DNA of 64,000 nt from an uncultured Bryobacterales bacterium. Its GTDB lineage: Bacteria; Acidobacteriota; Terriglobia; Bryobacterales; Bryobacteraceae. Position numbers and translations under genes: made by a program. Where the stretch lies: assembly GCA_937959285.1 (NCBI GenBank), contig CALGAR010000046.1, positions 58,231-122,230 of the forward strand, read 5' to 3'. This document shows positions 60,269 through 64,000 of the stretch, piece after piece (the stretch's first letter is position 1; the number at the start of each line of letters is the position of its first letter). The notes under the pieces were generated by a model. That model was not told the DNA's origin, did no database searches, and saw nothing but the letters and a program-made list of their open reading frames with translations.

Positions 60269-61588
60269 ACTAGAGCCGGACAGCGGAAATCGCTCGCGAA
60301 TGAATTGCAGAGCTTCATCGCGGGTGCGAATCCTGCCCTCGAGCTGCGCGTCTTCCACTGCCGTAAGCATCTGTTTAAACACTGGGCCGGGCTGGTAACC
60401 CTCCTGAATTAAGTGCAGCCCGGTGATGAGTGGCTCCGGCTTCAACTGCTCTTCCGGCAGTTCGTGGAGTTTCTGCTTCACAAACTGGTAGTTGTCCAGT
60501 CGTCCACGACTGGCGAGGCAATCGAGGCGGTGCAGTTCGAGATGCTCCTCAAAGCGCTCCTGGCGCATGAAGCGCTTTAAGGTGCTTTCCTTCATATCCG
60601 TAACATGCTGGAAGCGCATGTGATTTCGAACCAGCGCCTCAACCTGTTGAATCTCCTCTCTGGAGAAGCGAAGCCGCGTCATGATCTGGCCCGCCAGTTT
60701 CGCGCCCACCTCGTCGTGCCCATCGAAACGGATACGATCGGCGACGCGGAAGGTAGGGGGCTTGCCGACGTCGTGCAGGAGCGCCCCAAGCGCAAGCGTG
60801 GGCGTTGGGTGGTCGAGATTCCTGAGAAGCAGGAGCGTGTGCGTCCAGACATCCCCCTCCGGGTGGAACTGCGGAGGCTGAGGTACTCCTTTCATTGCGG
60901 CGACCTCCGGCAGAATCTCCGCCAGTAGGCCCGATTCGTCTAGGAGGCGGAAGCCTTGCTCCGCTCCCCCTTCCGTGAGAATGCGTACCAGTTCATCACG
61001 GACTCGTTCCGCTGACACGGATCGGATTTTGTGATGCAGAGCCTGAATGGCCTCCATTGTGCGCGGTTCGATCGTGAAGCCGAGGCGCGCCGCAAAGCGG
61101 ATCGCCCGCAGCATCCGGAGGTGATCCTCCTCGAATCGTTTGGCCGGCTCGCCGATTGCCCGCACAATCCGGCTTTCCAGATCCCGGCGTCCGCCCACGT
61201 AATCAATCACTTCTCCAGTGTCAGGATCCATGAGCAGGGCGTTGATCGTGAAATCGCGGCGTAAGACATCCTGCCGGGGATCGGTCTCGAACCGTACGCC
61301 CGCAGGGTGACGGCCGTCCAGGTAGGCGTAATCGCTGCGGAAGGTGGCGACCTCCACTTGCGCCTCCCCCCTCTGGACAAGCACGACGCCGAAGTGTGCT
61401 CCTACAAGGCGAGCGTCCGGAAAAAGCTGGATCAGACGGTCCGGAACCGCGTCGGTGGCGACGTCGTAGTCTTCCGGCTTCCTCCCGCTCAATAGGTCGC
61501 GGACGCAGCCGCCCACCAGCCAGGCCTGGTGCCCGCTGGCTCGCAGCGTTCGGACGATCTGTGATGCAAGTTCCCCACTCAAGCTCAT
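60206..61588 (-). CDS. cca: CCA tRNA nucleotidyltransferase / poly(A) polymerase family with HD domain
   Basis: 460 residues. Nucleotidyltransferase core: HQAWLVGGCVRDLLSGRKPE with Gly26-Gly27 and the metal pair Asp40/Asp42 (PEDYDVAT), VATFRSDYAYLDGRHPAG, RRDFTINALL, and RMLRAIRFAARLGFTIEPRT. A C-terminal HD domain (TLALGALLHDVGKPPTFRVA) follows, then a tail QNGKRHDDQDR. The sequence cannot fully separate CCA-adding from poly(A)-adding enzymes; since the tRNA in this window lacks encoded CCA, a CCA enzyme must exist, and this is a good candidate. Confidence 0.9.
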   Translation of the reverse strand: MSLSGELASQIVRTLRASGHQAWLVGGCVRDLLSGRKPEDYDVATDAVPDRLIQLFPDARLVGAHFGVVLVQRGEAQVEVATFRSDYAYLDGRHPAGVRFETDPRQDVLRRDFTINALLMDPDTGEVIDYVGGRRDLESRIVRAIGEPAKRFEEDHLRMLRAIRFAARLGFTIEPRTMEAIQALHHKIRSVSAERVRDELVRILTEGGAEQGFRLLDESGLLAEILPEVAAMKGVPQPPQFHPEGDVWTHTLLLLRNLDHPTPTLALGALLHDVGKPPTFRVADRIRFDGHDEVGAKLAGQIMTRLRFSREEIQQVEALVRNHMRFQHVTDMKESTLKRFMRQERFEEHLELHRLDCLASRGRLDNYQFVKQKLHELPEEQLKPEPLITGLHLIQEGYQPGPVFKQMLTAVEDAQLEGRIRTRDEALQFIRERFPLSGSSSNRAVRENHQNGKRHDDQDR

Positions 61589-61639
61589 GACGCTCTTGTG
61601 TTGATCGTAGAATGAGGAGTTAGGATTTCAAATTCTGGC

Positions 61640-63703
61640 ATGTCATCCACCCCGCCTCCGTCTGAACCGCTCAGGCAGTCGGCCAAGGTTGTAATCGCAA
61701 CAACTGTAGCTCTGTCCTTCATCTCCTTCTGGCGCGGCGCCGCGATCGTCCTAAGCGATCTGGCATCAACGATGTTTTACGTCGGCGGGGTTACTGAACA
61801 GGCAATCGGAAAGTCTGCGCCCTGGTTCGTCATCGCGGTGATGCTGTTTTCCTTTGCCGTTCGCAGCGTATACATGGAGAGCTGCAGTATGTTCGTGCGC
61901 GGCGGCGTTTACGTTGTCGTGCGTGACAGCCTCGGGCCTTCCATCGCCAAGCTCTCCGTCTCGGCGTTGGTGGTCGATTATCTGCTCACCGGCCCGATCA
62001 GCTCCGTCAGCGCCGGCCAGTATCTCGGCCGCCTTCTGAATGAGATTGCGGAGGTGATGCATCAGGACCTTCGAGTCGACCCCAATCTGTTCGGGATGGT
62101 TTTCGGCGTCTGTGTGACGGGCTACTTCTGGCGCACGAACATTCGAGGGATCCATGAATCCAGCACCCGGGCTTTGAGGATCATGCAGATCACCACCGTG
62201 ATGGTGGGGATGCTGCTGATATGGTGCCCGCTGACGATCCTTTTGCAAGGCGGGGAATTGCCTCCGGCTCCAACGCCCGGCAACCTTCAATTTAGTGAAC
62301 ACAGTCTCGGCTGGTTGCATGGCAAGTTCTGGCCTGACATTGGCGCCGTCGCGCTGATCATCGCCTTCGGCCACTCTCTGCTGGCCATGAGCGGATTTGA
62401 GACTCTGGCTCAGGTGTACCGGGAAATCGCCTATCCAAAGCTGAAAAATCTCAAGATCACGGCAAACATTGTGTGCTTCTACGCATTGGTGAGCACGGGC
62501 CTCATTACGCTGTTCGCCGTGATGATCATCCCGGACGACGTGCGGCCGCGGTATTACGACAACCTGATCGGCGGCCTCGCCATGAACCTCGCCGGACCGC
62601 CGCTCCTGCGCCTGGCGTTTCACATCTTCGTCGTCATCGTTGGCACGCTGATTCTTTCAGGAGCGGTCAACACGGCTATCATTGGAGCGAACGGCGTTCT
62701 CAACCGGGTTGCTGAGGACGGAGTGCTGCTCGATTACTTCCGCAGGCTCCATCCGAAGTTCGGTACGACGCACAGGATCATCAATTCGGTAGTCTTCCTG
62801 CAGGTGGCGACCATCCTGCTGAGTCGAGGCGATGTCTATCTCCTTGCGGAAGCCTACGCCTTCGGTGTCGTCTGGAGCTTCTTCATGAAGGCCCTGGGCG
62901 TGCTGGCGTTGCGGTTCCAGCGGAGTGATCAGGAGTACAAGACGCCAATCAATCTGCGCATTGGCTCAGTGGAGCTTCCCATCGGCCTCGGGCTTACGAC
63001 GCTGATGCTCCTATTTACTGCGCTCGCGAATCTGTTCACCAAGCAAGTCGCCACGGTCTACGGAGTATCGTTCACAGTGCTGTTCTTTGCGCTGTTCAAG
63101 ATCTCGGAGAGGGTGAATGCAAAGAAGCACGAAAAGGCGCACGCGCTGGAGGAGTTCAGGCTCGACTACCAGCCGCAGGTCAGCACAGCAGCGGTGCACG
63201 CCCGCCCGGGATGCGTTCTCGTTGCCGTGAGAGGGACCGGGCAAATGGATCATCTGAGGCAAGTTGTCCGAAAGACGAACGTACGGCGCCATGACATTGT
63301 GGTGATGACCGTGCGCCCCGTTTCTGCGGGCGCGGGAGAATACGATCTCAACGACCAGCAGATTTTTAGCGACTACGAACAGGAGCTGTTCACGAAGGTT
63401 GTTGAGATCGCAGAGAGGGAAGGGAAGACGGTAGAGCTTCTGGTCGTCCCGGGTGTGGATCCATTTGACGCCATGGTTCAAACAGCGGCCAACATCAAGG
63501 CATCGCGGCTTGTCACAGGTGTTTCCATGAAGATGGCATCCGAAGAACTGGCGCGGCGCATCGGTCTTGCCTGGGAACGCCTTCCGGAACCGAAGCCGCC
63601 GCTTTCGCTCGAAATCATCGCTCCGGGGCGGCCGTCGATGTTTGTGTTTGGGATGGCTCGACTTCTGACTCGGACTTGCCTCCCTGGGACTTGTCGGACT
63701 TGA
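61640..63703 (+). CDS. APC-family permease with cytosolic UspA-like C-terminal region
   Basis: 687 residues. About 12 membrane helices in the first ~500: VVIATTVALSFISFWRGAAI, IAVMLFSFAVRSVYMES, SVSALVVDYLLTGPISSVSA, IAFGHSLLAMSGFETLAQVY. From about 510 a soluble region (CVLVAVRGTGQMDHLRQVVR, EGKTVELLVVPGVDPFDAMV, ASRLVTGVSMKMASEELARR) resembles a UspA fold, an arrangement seen in several Acidobacteria APC permeases. The very end, after APGRPSMFV, changes to an Arg/Thr/Cys-rich stretch LLTRTCLPGTCRT and overlaps an opposite-strand frame; a frameshift near there is possible. Confidence 0.88.
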   Translation: MSSTPPPSEPLRQSAKVVIATTVALSFISFWRGAAIVLSDLASTMFYVGGVTEQAIGKSAPWFVIAVMLFSFAVRSVYMESCSMFVRGGVYVVVRDSLGPSIAKLSVSALVVDYLLTGPISSVSAGQYLGRLLNEIAEVMHQDLRVDPNLFGMVFGVCVTGYFWRTNIRGIHESSTRALRIMQITTVMVGMLLIWCPLTILLQGGELPPAPTPGNLQFSEHSLGWLHGKFWPDIGAVALIIAFGHSLLAMSGFETLAQVYREIAYPKLKNLKITANIVCFYALVSTGLITLFAVMIIPDDVRPRYYDNLIGGLAMNLAGPPLLRLAFHIFVVIVGTLILSGAVNTAIIGANGVLNRVAEDGVLLDYFRRLHPKFGTTHRIINSVVFLQVATILLSRGDVYLLAEAYAFGVVWSFFMKALGVLALRFQRSDQEYKTPINLRIGSVELPIGLGLTTLMLLFTALANLFTKQVATVYGVSFTVLFFALFKISERVNAKKHEKAHALEEFRLDYQPQVSTAAVHARPGCVLVAVRGTGQMDHLRQVVRKTNVRRHDIVVMTVRPVSAGAGEYDLNDQQIFSDYEQELFTKVVEIAEREGKTVELLVVPGVDPFDAMVQTAANIKASRLVTGVSMKMASEELARRIGLAWERLPEPKPPLSLEIIAPGRPSMFVFGMARLLTRTCLPGTCRT

Positions 63704-64000
63704 GGCTCGAGAAGGACGGGATGCGGGCGATGGCTGCCTTGGTGCCCTTCCAGGGGCGTCCGCGCTTCTCGATGACCGGAGCTGTCGGCTTCGCGAAGAG
63801 ATGCTCGTCGAGCTTTCGTAGCTGCTCTTCGGGTAGGCGTCCCGGCTCGATTTGGCGTGATGGAGGAGGGGACTGCTTGCGCGTGCCGAAGCCGAGGGCT
63901 TTTAATCGCGCTGCGAGGCCAGGCGACGGCTTTCGACCTTTCTGCCTAGGGGGTGAGGTAAGTTGTGGGGGGGTCGTGGCGTTATGGATGTTTGCAGCAG
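63615..64000 (-). CDS. 3' part of an unidentified basic, proline-rich protein (runs off the right edge)
   Basis: On the minus strand a frame without stops comes in from the right edge and ends 127 codons later. Visible text: LTSPPRQKGRKPSPGLAARL, KALGFGTRKQSPPPSRQIEP, GRLPEEQLRKLDEHLFAKPT, then VIEKRGRPWKGTKAAI and a Ser/Glu-rich tail. Third-position G/C is high as in real genes here. KRGRPWK resembles the core of an AT-hook, suggesting DNA binding, but that short motif is weak evidence. The last ~89 bases overlap the APC permease end. Confidence 0.5.
   Translation of the reverse strand, partial: AANIHNATTPPQLTSPPRQKGRKPSPGLAARLKALGFGTRKQSPPPSRQIEPGRLPEEQLRKLDEHLFAKPTAPVIEKRGRPWKGTKAAIARIPSFSSLKSDKSQGGKSESEVEPSQTQTSTAAPER

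Noticed and set aside
61766..62623. A 285-codon minus-strand frame over the APC permease
   Set aside because: His/Gln/Arg-rich antisense text typical of hydrophobic genes; no features.
1..64000. CRISPR arrays, insertion sequences, prophage or rRNA
   Set aside because: No regularly spaced repeats, transposase or integrase motifs, phage structural genes or rRNA stretches were seen on either strand.

Overview
The window (about 60% GC) looks like a chromosome segment from an Acidobacteriota soil bacterium of the Solibacter/Bryobacterales type. The evidence is one protein ending in the TIGR03437 domain (first described as a Solibacter paralogous domain), two very large Oar-like TonB-dependent receptors with an N-terminal carboxypeptidase-like domain, many Tat- or Sec-exported enzymes typical of these heterotrophs (sulfatase, Gfo/Idh/MocA, TIM-barrel epimerase, ceramidase-like, DUF1080), DUF2277, and hopanoid side-chain genes. 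Taxonomy is inferred from gene content only. I saw no rRNA, CRISPR array, transposase, integrase or phage gene, and one tRNA (Glu-UUC).

Layout. 0-4.3 kb: PQQ-like beta-propellers, an M43-type metalloprotease and an iron alcohol dehydrogenase. 4.3-6.7 kb (minus): a DUF3311/SSS symporter pair and a short exported rhodanese whose catalytic cysteine codon is an in-frame TGA; this candidate selenoprotein is the most notable item in the window. 6.8-17.8 kb: a small EamA-like protein, DUF2267, sulfatase, L-rhamnose isomerase, an esterase-TIGR03437 fusion, a TonB receptor behind a two-site palindromic operator, and miscellaneous proteins. 17.9-20.4 kb: tRNA-Glu, cytochrome c, and an ArsA-type ATPase with a tiny CSCGC protein and a Bcp peroxiredoxin. 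20.4-23.8 kb (minus): a tightly overlapping operon hpnJ / two half-size EamA transporters / hpnI, linked to hopanoid cyclitol-ether synthesis. 23.9-31 kb: ABM monooxygenase, a second iron alcohol dehydrogenase, an M13 peptidase, then an AT-rich island in front of a 1085-residue TonB receptor.

31-41 kb: Gfo/Idh oxidoreductase, a carotenoid-desaturase-like flavoprotein, a GAF-Fis regulator, small membrane proteins, a truncated DUF1080 gene, the threonine-degrading pair tdh-kbl, a DUF155/RMD1 protein and an alditol-oxidase-like enzyme. 41-50.5 kb: a third TonB receptor in tandem with an XRE-PBP-like regulator, an M20 AbgB-like hydrolase, an epimerase, a ceramidase-like protein and a ROK sugar kinase. 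50.5-54.1 kb (minus): modB-modC-fmdE-thiE-tauE, mostly with overlapping or near-touching ends and no modA. 54.2-57.8 kb (minus): tryptophanase, and the CstA transporter followed one base later by a YbdD-like protein ending in Cys-Cys.

57.9-64 kb: a decayed copy of the 3' end of a nearby gene of unknown function, a HEAT-like ORF, that full-length gene, a 43-residue membrane peptide with a near-consensus promoter, the CCA-adding enzyme, an APC permease with an unusual C-terminus, and the 3' part of an unidentified basic protein running off the right edge. The overall picture is an aerobic heterotroph scavenging polymers, peptides and sugars, with no single dominating operon. The selenoprotein call needs the Sec machinery elsewhere in the genome; none of it lies in this window.
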